DNA of 64,000 nt, from the NCBI GenBank assembly GCA_027315115.1, contig DAHUYQ010000024.1, forward strand, positions 170,584 to 234,583, written 5' to 3'. Numbering within the stretch: position 1 is the first letter of the stretch; every line of letters starts with the position of its first letter. The position numbers were made by a program, and so were the translations under genes. The stretch comes from Solirubrobacterales bacterium. GTDB taxonomy: Bacteria > Actinomycetota > Thermoleophilia > Solirubrobacterales > Solirubrobacteraceae. The notes under the pieces are model-generated. The model saw only the letters and a list, made by a program, of their open reading frames with translations. It ran no database searches and was not told where the DNA came from. Positions 26,234-34,980 of this stretch are shown here, piece by piece.

Positions 26234-26506
26234 ATGAGCGCCAAGGCGGGAGCGCCACGTGCCCTGAACCGCCCCCGGCCCGTCCGCGTGCGCGCCGGCG
26301 ACGGCCGCCACGGCCGCGAGGGCGAGCCCCTGACAGTCGACGGCGAGCCCGTCGAGGTCGTGCGCGAGACATGGCTGATGGAGGACCGCTGGTGGACCGA
26401 CCGGCCGCTGCGCCGCCGCTACTGGGAGCTGGTCAGCGCCAGGGGCCGCAACGTCGTCGTCTACCACGACCTGATCGACGGGCGCTGGTATACGCAATCG
26501 GCGTGA
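26234..26506 (+). CDS. DUF6504-like small protein of the imuB-dnaE2 cassette
   Basis: A 90-residue protein starting 5 nt after imuB. The C-terminal half (about 40-88; WLMEDRWWTDRPLRRRYWEL then VVYHDLIDGRWY) resembles the DUF6504 family, which I know as a common actinobacterial partner between imuB and dnaE2. Its role in translesion synthesis is unproven. The N-terminal half is basic and disordered-looking. Confidence 0.7.
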   Translation: MSAKAGAPRALNRPRPVRVRAGDGRHGREGEPLTVDGEPVEVVRETWLMEDRWWTDRPLRRRYWELVSARGRNVVVYHDLIDGRWYTQSA

Positions 26507-26533
26507 GCGGCGACGCACATCATGGCTGCCTGA

Positions 26534-26553
26534 TACCATCTCTTTGGTAGGGT
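26534..26553 (+). promoter_or_regulatory. Promoter/operator of the AbrB-PIN module
   Basis: The inverted repeat TACCA (26534-26538) and TGGTA (26545-26549) overlaps TAGGGT (26548-26553), a -10 that ends 6 nt before the ATG at 26560. A repressor on this dyad would block the promoter, as expected for an autoregulated toxin-antitoxin pair. Confidence 0.5.
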
Positions 26554-26559
26554 CTTGGC

Positions 26560-26805
26560 ATGAAAGTGTCAATCGATCGAGCCGGCCGGCTGGTGGTGCC
26601 CAAGCCGCTGCGAGACGAGCTGGGCTTCGCGCCGGGCGTCGAGCTGGAGGCGGAGGCGGTGGACGGACGCCTGGAGGTCGCGCGGCCATACGAGCCTCCG
26701 AGAGTGGTCGAGGGGCCGAACGGGCCGGTCGTCGCGCGAACCGGGACGCCGCTCACCGACGAGCAGGTGCGGCGCACGCTGGAACTGGCTCGCGCCCACC
26801 GATGA
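26560..26805 (+). CDS. AbrB/MazE-type antitoxin (VapB-like)
   Basis: An 81-residue antitoxin. Residues 1-45 form a SpoVT/AbrB swapped-hairpin DNA-binding domain (KVSIDRAGRLVVPKPLRDEL), and the C-terminal half is the likely toxin-binding tail. The stop overlaps the PIN toxin start by ATGA. The leaderless -10 sits directly upstream. Confidence 0.85.
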   Translation: MKVSIDRAGRLVVPKPLRDELGFAPGVELEAEAVDGRLEVARPYEPPRVVEGPNGPVVARTGTPLTDEQVRRTLELARAHR

Positions 26806-27209
26806 GAGCGGCGGCGGACAGCAGCATCTCGATTCCCGCGCTGCTCGAAGACCATGAAGCCCATGACCTCGCGGAGGATGCGCTGAGGTTGTGCGAGGCC
26901 ACGATCGCCCATGTGGCGGTGGAGACATACAGCGTGCTGACAAGGCTGCCGCCGCCCCATCGCATCGAGCCGCTCGATGCCGCCGGGATCGTCGAGGCGC
27001 GCCTGCCGGATACGTGGGTGACGATCGACGCCGGGGTCTGCGAAGGGCTGCTGCAGAGGCTTGCCGAGGCGCGTGTCGGCGGTGGCGCCACATATGACGC
27101 TCTGATCGGAATCGCCGCGCTCGAGCACGATCTCGAGCTCCTATCCAGGGATCGCCGCGCGGCGCGGACATACCGCGCGCTCGACGTGCCCTTCAGGCTG
27201 ATCGAGTAG
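26802..27209 (+). CDS. PIN-domain ribonuclease toxin (VapC-like)
   Basis: A 135-residue PIN-domain protein with the acidic residues expected for metal binding: D7 at the start, E in HVAVETYSVL, and D in GATYDALIGIAA plus LSRDRRA near the end. VapC toxins cleave tRNA or rRNA. It is coupled to the AbrB antitoxin by ATGA. The module sits between imuB/DUF6504 and dnaE2, splitting the usual SOS cassette. Confidence 0.8.
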   Translation: MRAAADSSISIPALLEDHEAHDLAEDALRLCEATIAHVAVETYSVLTRLPPPHRIEPLDAAGIVEARLPDTWVTIDAGVCEGLLQRLAEARVGGGATYDALIGIAALEHDLELLSRDRRAARTYRALDVPFRLIE

Positions 27210-27311
27210 CCGCTGGGCGGCGATGGGGCAAGCAGGCAGGGCTATTCAGAAGTTGAATGGCATGAGGCGGATAACCAATACCTGGCGCTGGAGAAGCACG
27301 CGGTCCTATGC

Positions 27312-27323
27312 GAACATGTGTTC
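27312..27323 (+). promoter_or_regulatory. LexA (SOS) box of dnaE2
   Basis: GAACATGTGTTC, flanked by C and G as in the consensus. It ends 3 nt before the dnaE2 ATG; the 3-nt spacer GCC is the same as at imuB. Confidence 0.85.
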
Positions 27324-27326
27324 GCC

Positions 27327-30300
27327 ATGTCTCGCCCCTCAGGCACCCCGCCCTACGTCGAGCTCCACGCCCACTCCGCCTACTCCTTCCTTGACGGCGC
27401 CAGCATGCCCGACGAGCTGGCGCAGCAGGCGCTGCTGCTTGGCCACCAGGCGCTTGCCCTGACAGACCACGACTCGCTCTCCGGGGCGATGGAGCTCGCG
27501 GTCAGCGCTCAGGAGATCAAAGGGCCGCGGCCGATCTTCGGGGCCGAGATGACCGTGAGCCTCGGCGCTCCCGGCCAGGGTGGCGGCGCCCTTGGCGGCG
27601 CCGAGGATCTGCGCCACCTCACGCTGCTGGTCGCAGACAGGCGCGGATGGGCGAACCTCTGCCGGCTGATCAGCCTTGCCCACTCCCATACCCGCGATGG
27701 CCCTGGGCGCCGCGGCCGCGACAAGGAGGGGACCTCCAGCGCCTCCGGCGGCGGGCAGCCGAGCGTCACGCCGGCGCAGGTGGTCGACCATGCCGACGGG
27801 CTGGTCTGCCTCAGCGGCTGTGCGACCCGCGGCATCCACGAGCACGAGCCGCTGCGCAGGCTGCTCGACGCGTTCGGGCCCGACTCCCTGAGGGTCGAGC
27901 TGCAGCGTCCCTACTCCCGCAACGACCACATCCGCAACAGGATGCTGGAACGGCTCGCCCGCCGCCTGGGCGTGCCCTGCGTGGCGACCGGGAACGTGCA
28001 CGCCCACGCGCCCGCCAGGGCGCTGCTGCAGGACGCCTTCGTCGCGCTGCGCCACGGCCTCACGCTCGACTCCAGCGACGCGGTGCGCCGCCCCAACCAC
28101 ACGCACGTGCTGACCCGCCCGGAGGCGATGGCGGCGCGCTTCGCCGATCATCCCGAGGCGGTCGCCGAGAGCGTGCGGCTTGCCGAGACGCTCACCTTCG
28201 ACCTGCGTCAGGACCTCGGCTACAGCTACCCGGGCGCTGAGCGCGCCGGCGCCGCGCGCGAGCTCGCGCGGATCTGCCGGGCGCAGTTCGCCAGACGCTA
28301 CCCGCGGGGCAGCGCCCACCACGAGCAAGCGGCGGCTCGCCTGCAGCGCGAGCTCTCCACGATCGAGGAGCTGGGCCTCTCCGGCTTCTTTCTGCTGCAC
28401 CACGAGATCTTCGAGCTGGCCAAGCAGGTCGCGGCCGAGGTGCGCGGGGCCGGCAGCGCCTCCTCGCTGCTCGCGCCCGGGCGCGGCAGGGGCTCCTCGG
28501 TCTCCTCGATCGTCTGCTACCTGACCGGGCTCTCGCACATCGACCCGATCGCGAGCGAGCTCTCGATGGGGCGCTTCCTGCACTCCGAGATCAAGTCTCT
28601 GCCGGACATCGACCTCGACTTCCCAAGGGACGTCAGAGAGAAGCTGATTCCCCGCGTCCACGAGCGCTACGGCACAGAGCGCTCTGCGCTCGTGGCGGCC
28701 TTCCCCACCTTCAGGGCGCGCGGCGCGGTGCGGGAGCTCGGCAAGGCGCTGGGACTGCCGCCGGGCGAGATCGAGCGCGTCGCGCGCTGCGCGGACGGGT
28801 GGAGCTCGGCGGGGGCGGTGGCGGACGCGATCGTCTCCGCGCTCGGCGCCCGCCGCCGCCGCAGCGGCCGCTGGAGCTGGCTTGCGCGCCTGGCCGACGA
28901 GGCTCGTGGCCTGCCCCGCCACATCTCCCAGCACTCCGGCGGGATGATCATCGCCACCCGGCCGCTGATCGACTGCTGCCCGGTGGTGCCCGCCGCGATG
29001 GAGGGCAGGCAGATCGCGCAGTGGGACAAGGACTCCTGCGCCGACGCCGGGTTGCTGAAGATCGACCTGCTGGGGCTCGGCATGCTCTCCGCGGTCGAAC
29101 GCTGCGTGGAGCTGATCGCCGACCGCACCGGGGAGCGGGTCGACCTCTCCCGGATCGACTTCGAAGACAAGCCCACGTTCGACTGCATCCGCAAGGCGGA
29201 GACCACCGGCGTCTTCCAGATCGAGAGTCGCGCCCAGATGGGCTCCCTGCGGCGCACGCGGCCCCAGAACCTGCGGGACCTCACGATCCAGGTGGCGATC
29301 GTGCGGCCGGGCCCGATCGTCGGCGGCGCGGTCAACCCCTACATCGAACGCCGCCGCAGGCAGCTTGCCGACCCCGGCTACGAGGCTCCCTACCTGCATC
29401 CCTGCCTGCGCGAGCCGCTGCGGGAGACGCTCGGGACGATCGTCTTCCAGGACCAGGTGATCGAAGTGGCCCAGGCCTTCGCCGGCTTTTCCCAGGGGGA
29501 GGCGGAGGGGCTGAGAAGAGCGATGAGCCGCAAGCGCTCGGAGGAGGCGATGGAGCGCCATCACAAGGAGTTCGTGGAGGGTGCGCTGGCCACCCACGGC
29601 GACGTCGATCGCTCGCTGGCCGAGCGGGTGTGGAAGATGGTTTCCGGCTTCGCGGGCTTCGGGTTCCCGAAGGCTCATGGCGCCGCCTTCGGGCTGCTGG
29701 CCTACCAGTCGACCTGGCTGCGCGTGCACCACCCGGTCGAGTTCCTCTGCGGGCTGCTGAACGAGCAGCCGATGGGCTTCTACGCCCCCGACAGCCTGAT
29801 CCACGAGGCGCAGCGTCGCGGCGTGAAGGTGCTGCCCCCCGACGTGCGGCACAGCGAGCTGGAGTGCGCCATCACCCCGGAGGGGGAGGTGAAGGTCGGC
29901 CTCGGGTACGTGCGGGGCCTTGCCAGGCAGGACGCCGAGGCGCTGATCGACTCGCGGCGGCAGGGCGGGCCCTTCGCCGACCTCGCGGACCTCGCCTCCC
30001 GGAGCGGCATCCCGCGCGCGGCGCTGGAGCTGCTGGCCTGGGCGGGCGCCTGCGACGCGCTTGCCGGCGGTGGCCCGATGGCTCGCCGCGCCGCGCTGTG
30101 GCAGCTTGGGATCGCGGCTCCCGCGCAGCGGCTTGCCGCCGGCCGCGCCGATCGCGGCGCGGGGCGCGTGGGGCGCGCGCGGGGCGCGCGCGGTCGCCTC
30201 TCGCGCGATCCTCCCCAGGTGCAGCTCGCCCTGGACCTCGAGCTCGGGCCGCCGCCGGCGCTGCCACGGCTCAGCGACTGGGACGCGATGCTCGCCGACT

Positions 30301-30839
30301 ACTCCGCCAGCGGCGTCTCGATCCAGCGGCACCCGCTCGCCCTGCTGCGCGAGCGCCTGCGGGGGCAGGGGACGATCAGCTCCTCCGACCTTGCGCGGAT
30401 CGACCACGGGGCGAGGGTCGCCGTCGCCGGTCTGGTGATCGCGCGCCAGCGCCCCGGCACCGCCAAGGGAGTCACCTTCCTGCTGCTCGAAGACGAGCAC
30501 GGCACGGTGAACCTGATCGTCCCGCCGCCACTGTACGAGCGTAGGCGCGCGCTGGTGCGCGGCGAGCCGCTGCTGCTGGCGATCGGGCGCCTGGAGCGCC
30601 ACGCCGACGGGGGCGGCGCGATCAACGTGCTGGCAAGCGAGCTGCAGACGATGCCCCTGGAGCACCTCTCCGGCACGCGGGTCGCCGACCTCGACGAGCG
30701 TCGCGCCCGTCGCGCCCCGGGCAGCCCCGGCGTCCCGGGCAGCCCCGGCGTCGCCGGCGATCAGGATCGGGAGAGCGCCGCGGACTTCCGGGCGGTCGCC
30801 CCGGCCGTCACGAGCTTTGCCCAGGGGCGGCGGAGGTAG
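27327..30839 (+). CDS. dnaE2: DnaE2, error-prone DNA polymerase III alpha subunit
   Basis: A 1170-residue C-family polymerase used in SOS mutagenesis. It has an N-terminal PHP domain (YVELHAHSAYSFLDGAS, about 9-25), the palm with catalytic aspartates in PDIDLDF (D427, D429 and D431), a finger/HhH region (GFGFPKAHGAAFGLLAY, about 780) and a C-terminal OB-fold. Low-complexity Arg/Gly (about 935-960) and a GSPGVPGSPGV repeat near the C-terminus are lineage-specific. The start at 27327 abuts the LexA box. The 3' end overlaps the convergent phosphoribosyltransferase gene by 32 bp. Confidence 0.93.
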   Translation: MSRPSGTPPYVELHAHSAYSFLDGASMPDELAQQALLLGHQALALTDHDSLSGAMELAVSAQEIKGPRPIFGAEMTVSLGAPGQGGGALGGAEDLRHLTLLVADRRGWANLCRLISLAHSHTRDGPGRRGRDKEGTSSASGGGQPSVTPAQVVDHADGLVCLSGCATRGIHEHEPLRRLLDAFGPDSLRVELQRPYSRNDHIRNRMLERLARRLGVPCVATGNVHAHAPARALLQDAFVALRHGLTLDSSDAVRRPNHTHVLTRPEAMAARFADHPEAVAESVRLAETLTFDLRQDLGYSYPGAERAGAARELARICRAQFARRYPRGSAHHEQAAARLQRELSTIEELGLSGFFLLHHEIFELAKQVAAEVRGAGSASSLLAPGRGRGSSVSSIVCYLTGLSHIDPIASELSMGRFLHSEIKSLPDIDLDFPRDVREKLIPRVHERYGTERSALVAAFPTFRARGAVRELGKALGLPPGEIERVARCADGWSSAGAVADAIVSALGARRRRSGRWSWLARLADEARGLPRHISQHSGGMIIATRPLIDCCPVVPAAMEGRQIAQWDKDSCADAGLLKIDLLGLGMLSAVERCVELIADRTGERVDLSRIDFEDKPTFDCIRKAETTGVFQIESRAQMGSLRRTRPQNLRDLTIQVAIVRPGPIVGGAVNPYIERRRRQLADPGYEAPYLHPCLREPLRETLGTIVFQDQVIEVAQAFAGFSQGEAEGLRRAMSRKRSEEAMERHHKEFVEGALATHGDVDRSLAERVWKMVSGFAGFGFPKAHGAAFGLLAYQSTWLRVHHPVEFLCGLLNEQPMGFYAPDSLIHEAQRRGVKVLPPDVRHSELECAITPEGEVKVGLGYVRGLARQDAEALIDSRRQGGPFADLADLASRSGIPRAALELLAWAGACDALAGGGPMARRAALWQLGIAAPAQRLAAGRADRGAGRVGRARGARGRLSRDPPQVQLALDLELGPPPALPRLSDWDAMLADYSASGVSIQRHPLALLRERLRGQGTISSSDLARIDHGARVAVAGLVIARQRPGTAKGVTFLLLEDEHGTVNLIVPPPLYERRRALVRGEPLLLAIGRLERHADGGGAINVLASELQTMPLEHLSGTRVADLDERRARRAPGSPGVPGSPGVAGDQDRESAADFRAVAPAVTSFAQGRRR

Positions 30840-32289
30840 ACCCAGCCAGATGGCGCGCCAGCCATTCCCCGGCGAGCCGTGCCACCTCGTCCAGCGCTCC
30901 GGGCTCTTCGAAGAGGTGGGTGGCGCCCGGGATCACCTTCAGCTCTCCTTGGCCGTCCAGGCGCCGCAGAGCTTGCCTGTTGAGGTCTAGGACGACCGCG
31001 TCCGCTCCGCCCACGATCAAGAGCACCGGGACCTTCACGTCGCGCAGGCGGGGCGCCGCCAGGTCGGGGCGCCCGCCGCGCGAGACGACCGCGCCGATCT
31101 GGCCGTTCAGGTCGGCGGCGGCGAGCAGCGCGGCCGCGGCGCCGGTGCTCGCGCCGAAGTAGCCGATCGGCAGCAGCGCGAGCTCCGGCTGGGCGCGCGC
31201 CCACAGTGTCGCCTGCTCCAGGCGGGAGGCCAGCAGCGGGATGTCGAACACCTTCGCGCGCTGCCGCTCCTCCTCGACCGTGAGCAGGTCGAAGAGCAGC
31301 GTGCCGATGCCCTGCGCGTTCAAAGCGGCGGCCACCTGACGGTTGCGGGGGCTCGCGCGACTGCTCCCGCTGCCGTGGGCGAACAGCACGAGACAGCGGC
31401 AGCCCTCCGGGATCGTCAGATCGCCGAGCGCGGACAGCCCGTTCTCGTAGGGAATCCGCGCCTGCTGGCTGCTCTGCGGGTCCGCGGCCGTGCCCTGCGG
31501 GTCCGTGACCTGATCGCGCTCGGGCGGCCCTGCCGGCCCGGCGGTGCTGCCACGGGGGCCGGTCTTCGCGACTCTCGCTCGCGCATCCGCGAGCAACGTG
31601 AGTACCTCGTTGTCCGGCACCTGGCTGAAGTCGCTGTACCACATGCCGATCGCCCACATCGGCTCCGGCTCCAGCAGGCAGATGACCTCGTCGGCCTCCA
31701 GCGCGAGGGCCTCCACGGTGCTCTGCGCGCCGACGGGCACGGCCAGCAGCACGCGAGCTGCGCCTCTGCGCTTCGCGGCCTGTATCGCCGCGCGCGCCGT
31801 GCCACCGGTCGCAAGGCCGTCGTCGACCACGATCGCCGTGCGGCCCTCCAGCGCGACAGGCGGTCGCTCGTCGCGATAGAGGCGCACCCGCCTGCGCAGC
31901 TCCGCTTCGGCGGTGGAAGCGCTGTGCTCCAGCTCCTCCTGGCTGACCAGCAGCCCGCGCATGACGTCCTCGCTGAGCACGCGCACTCCGCCCTCCGCGA
32001 TCGCGCCCATGCCCAGCTCGGGGTTCCCAGGCGCGCCGATCTTGCGGACCAGCAGCACGTCCAGCGGGGCATGCAGCGCCAAGGCGACCTCAAAGCCGAC
32101 CGGCACGCCCCCGCGCGGCAGCGCCAGCACGACCGGCGGAGCCGAGCTGTCCAGGATCGGCGCCACCGCGTCGGGGCCCCGGACGCCGTGGCGCTGCGCG
32201 TCCAGATCGATGATCCTCGCCGCCAGCTCCTGGCCAGCGGAGCGGCGGTTTGCGAACACCCTTCTCGTGCTTGTCGACCCGATTTTCAT
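30808..32289 (-). CDS. Phosphoribosyltransferase fused to an alpha/beta hydrolase
   Basis: A 493-residue fusion. Residues about 15-235 are a type I phosphoribosyltransferase with the PRPP loop VVDDGLATGGT. Residues about 275-485 are a dienelactone-hydrolase-like alpha/beta hydrolase with the nucleophile elbow GASTG and HG near the start of the domain. The same fusion occurs in Mycobacterium tuberculosis Rv0571c, a dormancy-regulon protein. The linker (about 237-265) is Gln/Pro-rich. Substrates are unknown. Confidence 0.85.
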   Translation of the reverse strand: MKIGSTSTRRVFANRRSAGQELAARIIDLDAQRHGVRGPDAVAPILDSSAPPVVLALPRGGVPVGFEVALALHAPLDVLLVRKIGAPGNPELGMGAIAEGGVRVLSEDVMRGLLVSQEELEHSASTAEAELRRRVRLYRDERPPVALEGRTAIVVDDGLATGGTARAAIQAAKRRGAARVLLAVPVGAQSTVEALALEADEVICLLEPEPMWAIGMWYSDFSQVPDNEVLTLLADARARVAKTGPRGSTAGPAGPPERDQVTDPQGTAADPQSSQQARIPYENGLSALGDLTIPEGCRCLVLFAHGSGSSRASPRNRQVAAALNAQGIGTLLFDLLTVEEERQRAKVFDIPLLASRLEQATLWARAQPELALLPIGYFGASTGAAAALLAAADLNGQIGAVVSRGGRPDLAAPRLRDVKVPVLLIVGGADAVVLDLNRQALRRLDGQGELKVIPGATHLFEEPGALDEVARLAGEWLARHLAGSTSAAPGQSS

Positions 32290-32432
32290 GAAGCCCCTCG
32301 TGTCTGCGCTTACCCCGGATCCCGCTTGCTAAGTCGACCCGGCAGAGCCGAGACCTGAACCTAGATGAGGCGCGGATCGCCACCATCCGAGCTTTGCGGT
32401 CGCCCTACGGCGGAGATATACGTAGGCTTCGC

Positions 32433-32438
32433 TACGCT
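32433..32438 (+). promoter_or_regulatory. -10 element TACGCT, leaderless start of the aldo/keto reductase
   Basis: TACGCT ends 6 nt before GTG 32445. This supports the GTG start over the TTG at 32394, which would add residues upstream of the first family strand. Confidence 0.45.
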
Positions 32439-32444
32439 GCTGCC

Positions 32445-33353
32445 GTGCTGCTGGGCGCAACCGATCTCGACGTCCACCCACTCTGCCTCGGCACCAACGT
32501 ATTTGGCCGCACGGCCGACGCGCAGGAGTCCTTCGAAGTGCTCGACGCCTACTTCGGCGTCGGCGGGAACTTCATCGACACCGCGGACATCTACGCCGGC
32601 GGCGCCTCCGAGGAGATCATCGGACGCTGGATGGCCTCGCGCGGCAACCGCGACCAGATCGTGCTCGCCACCAAGGTAGGGATGGGCGCCGAGCCCGGGC
32701 TGGCGCCGCGGCGGATCGCGCAGGCGGCGCAGGAGTCGCTGCGGCGCCTGCAGACCGACAGGATCGACCTCTACTACGCCCACAAGGACGACCCCGACAC
32801 ACCGCTGGAGCAGACGCTTGCGGCCTTCGACAAGCTGGTGAAGGCCGGCAAGGTGCGCTACATCGCCGCCTCCAACTACGACGCCGACCGCCTTTCGCAG
32901 GCGCTTGACACATCGGCGCGGGAGAGCCTGGCCCCATATGTCGCGCTGCAGCCCTACTACAACCTCGTCGTGCGGGACAGGTACGAGGGGCCGCTGCAGG
33001 ATCTATGCGCGCAGCGCGGCATTCCCTGCCTGCCCTACTACGCGCTGGCCGAGGGCTTCCTGACCGGCAAGTACAGGCCCGGTGGCGATGCGGTGGAGAG
33101 CTCGCGGGCGCCGCGTGCCAGTGCATATCTGGATGAGCGCGGTCTGCGGGTGCTGCAGGCACTCGACGAGATCGCCGCCGCGCACCGCATCGCGGTCGCG
33201 GCCGTATCGCTGGCGTGGCTTGCCGCGCAGCCCACCGTCGCCACGCCGATCGCCAGCGCGCGCACCGTCCCGCAGCTTCAGGACCTGCTGCCCTTCGCGA
33301 CGCTCACGCTCAGCGACGCTGAGGTGCGGCGGCTCGGCGACGCCGCGCAGTGA
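32445..33353 (+). CDS. Aldo/keto reductase
   Basis: A 302-residue NADPH-dependent TIM-barrel oxidoreductase. The catalytic tetrad is visible: D and Y in NFIDTADIYAGGASE, K in LATKVG and H in DLYYAHKDDP. The cofactor-binding end (IASARTVPQLQDLL) is intact. It most resembles the AKR families near YhdN/Tas, with general carbonyl substrates. It stands alone on the plus strand, convergent with yceI. Confidence 0.9.
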   Translation: MLLGATDLDVHPLCLGTNVFGRTADAQESFEVLDAYFGVGGNFIDTADIYAGGASEEIIGRWMASRGNRDQIVLATKVGMGAEPGLAPRRIAQAAQESLRRLQTDRIDLYYAHKDDPDTPLEQTLAAFDKLVKAGKVRYIAASNYDADRLSQALDTSARESLAPYVALQPYYNLVVRDRYEGPLQDLCAQRGIPCLPYYALAEGFLTGKYRPGGDAVESSRAPRASAYLDERGLRVLQALDEIAAAHRIAVAAVSLAWLAAQPTVATPIASARTVPQLQDLLPFATLTLSDAEVRRLGDAAQ

Positions 33354-33419
33354 GGCGGCGCGGGACGCCGGCGCCGCCGCAACGCCGCGCGCCAAGGCTC
33401 AGCGGCCTGGGCGCGGTGG

Positions 33420-33444
33420 CTGGCGCTGCTGAGCTGGGCGCCAG
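33420..33444. terminator. Hairpin between convergent aldo/keto reductase and yceI
   Basis: CTGGCGC (33420-33426) pairs with GCGCCAG (33438-33444) around an 11-nt loop. No T-run follows, as is common in high-GC genomes. Confidence 0.4.
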
Positions 33445-33461
33445 CGCCCCGCCGGCGACGC

Positions 33462-34016
33462 TCAGCTCGCCTCGACCGCCGAGACGTCGACCTGGATCTT
33501 CACCTTGTCGGAGACGACGAGGTTGCCCGAGCCGAGCGCGGCGTTGAAGCGCATGTCAAAGTCCGAGCGCTTGATCTGGGCGCTGAGAGAGAGACCGACG
33601 CGCCGCTGTCCCTGATGGTCGGTCTCAGAGCCTTCGAGCTCGCCTTCCAGCGTGATCGGCCGGGTGACGCCGTGGATCGTGATCTCGCCCTCGACGGTCA
33701 GGTCCTCGCCATCGGCGGCGATCTTGGTGGAGCGGAACTCGATCTTCGGGAAGTTGGCGACGTCGAAGAAGTCGGGGGAGCGGAGGTGATCGTCACGCTG
33801 GGACTCGCCGGTGTCGATGCTCTGCACCTCGACGCTGCCGTGGCCGACAGGGCCGTCCGATCCGACCTCGAGGGTGCCCTCGAACTGGTTGAAGCGGCCT
33901 TTGACCGTCGCTATGCCGACGTGCTTGACCGAGAACTCGACGTTGGAGTGGACAGGATCGACCGTCCAGGTTCCCGTGGGCAGCGCGGTCGTCACGGTAG
34001 CCGGTTCTGCTGACAT
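33462..34016 (-). CDS. YceI-family lipocalin-like protein
   Basis: A 184-residue YceI-domain protein that binds isoprenoid-type lipids in a long barrel. It shows the family's opening GTWTVDPVHSNVEFSVKHVG and closing RSDFDMRFN. It has no signal peptide, so unlike E. coli YceI it appears cytoplasmic, as in many Actinomycetota. The start at 34016 has AAGGAGG 7 nt upstream; the longer frame to 34172 is out of family. Confidence 0.9.
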   Translation of the reverse strand: MSAEPATVTTALPTGTWTVDPVHSNVEFSVKHVGIATVKGRFNQFEGTLEVGSDGPVGHGSVEVQSIDTGESQRDDHLRSPDFFDVANFPKIEFRSTKIAADGEDLTVEGEITIHGVTRPITLEGELEGSETDHQGQRRVGLSLSAQIKRSDFDMRFNAALGSGNLVVSDKVKIQVDVSAVEAS

Positions 34017-34075
34017 GCTGGCCTCCTTGCGACCGGTCCAAGCCGATCGCCTTAGATAGATGATTGTTGCTTGAC

Positions 34076-34105
34076 CAACGATAACAGCATCGTTGCGCAG
34101 GCAAC
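34076..34105. promoter_or_regulatory. Overlapping inverted repeats upstream of yceI
   Basis: CAACGAT (34076-34082) and ATCGTTG (34089-34095) form a perfect 7-bp dyad, spacer 6. GTTGC (34092-34096) and GCAAC (34101-34105) form a second, overlapping dyad. This looks like a regulator site, perhaps of the MarR type. Confidence 0.5.
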
Positions 34106-34110
34106 TACAT

Positions 34111-34923
34111 TTATCCGCGAGGCTCCACCACCAGCGTCTGGAAGGCGCGCCCAACCGCGCCGTGCGCGTCATGTGCGACGCTCTCGGCGGTGCCGGCGCC
34201 GCCGGGGGGCAGCAGCGTCCGCGCGTCGATCCCGACCCACTCGCCCCGCGGCGCGCGCTGCAGGTGCAGCGTCAGATCGGCGTTGATGAACAGGTACTGG
34301 TCGAAGTGCAGCTCCGAGCTGACGCCGTTGCCGAAGTCGCAGACCGCGGCCAGCAGTGCCAGGGGGCCGGCCGGCTGTCCGGGCAGCAGCGGCAGGCGCA
34401 TTCGCATCCACACCCTGCCCGGACCGAGCGCGAATGGCTTGGTGAGCCAGCGCATGTCCATCGCGGTCGCGAAGCTGGGCCGGCTCGGGTCGTCGAGCGC
34501 AAAGGGCACCGCGTCGCCCTCATCCGGGCCCGGCATCGCGTCCGCGGGGGTGCCGTCGTCCATGTTTTCGCCGTCCCGCGCGGGAATGTCGCGGGAGACG
34601 GGCTGGACGCGCAGGGCTTTGGCTCTGCAGACCAGCGTGTCCTCGTCGAAGAGCTCGGCGCCGAGCTCCTGGACGCGGCGGCCTTTGCGCACGATCGCGG
34701 TGGTGAGCGTCAACGGCTTCGCCGGCACCGGGCGCAGGAGCTGGAAGGAGAGCCTGCCGGTCTGCATCCCCTCCGGAGGGAACCGGCGCTCGAGCTCGGC
34801 CACGATCAGCGCGGCCACCGCGCCGCCGTGGAGCGCGCCCGGGTCCCACGGCCCTCGGGCGTATGCGCTCGGCACGAAGCGATCGCCCTGCAGGTTAAAG
34901 ATGCTCTCCGTCTCCGCACTCAT
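34111..34923 (-). CDS. TesB-like acyl-CoA thioesterase
   Basis: A 270-residue double-hotdog thioesterase-family protein. The N-terminal hotdog holds GALHGGAVAALIVAELERR (about 29-47), and the second half ends with LTLHLQRAPRGEWVGIDARTLL, typical of the TesB-like thioesterase/acyltransferase-fold group. It would hydrolyse acyl-CoAs. It lies upstream of yceI on the same strand and near other fatty-acid genes. Confidence 0.8.
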   Translation of the reverse strand: MSAETESIFNLQGDRFVPSAYARGPWDPGALHGGAVAALIVAELERRFPPEGMQTGRLSFQLLRPVPAKPLTLTTAIVRKGRRVQELGAELFDEDTLVCRAKALRVQPVSRDIPARDGENMDDGTPADAMPGPDEGDAVPFALDDPSRPSFATAMDMRWLTKPFALGPGRVWMRMRLPLLPGQPAGPLALLAAVCDFGNGVSSELHFDQYLFINADLTLHLQRAPRGEWVGIDARTLLPPGGAGTAESVAHDAHGAVGRAFQTLVVEPRG

Positions 34924-34980
34924 CGCCCCGCGGATGCTATTGGCCGCCCGGCCCGGTCGTCCGCCGGCCTGCGCGCGCCT

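Noticed and set aside
27339..30665. Minus-strand frame of 1108 codons opposite dnaE2
   Set aside because: Antisense shadow of dnaE2 with no domain or start signal.
32394..32444. TTG start for the aldo/keto reductase
   Set aside because: It adds residues ahead of the first barrel strand; GTG 32445 has a leaderless -10 at the right distance.
33334..33385. Possible stop-spanning repeat at the aldo/keto reductase 3' end
   Set aside because: The similarity is imperfect and could be chance in GC-rich sequence; its period is not clearly a multiple of 3.
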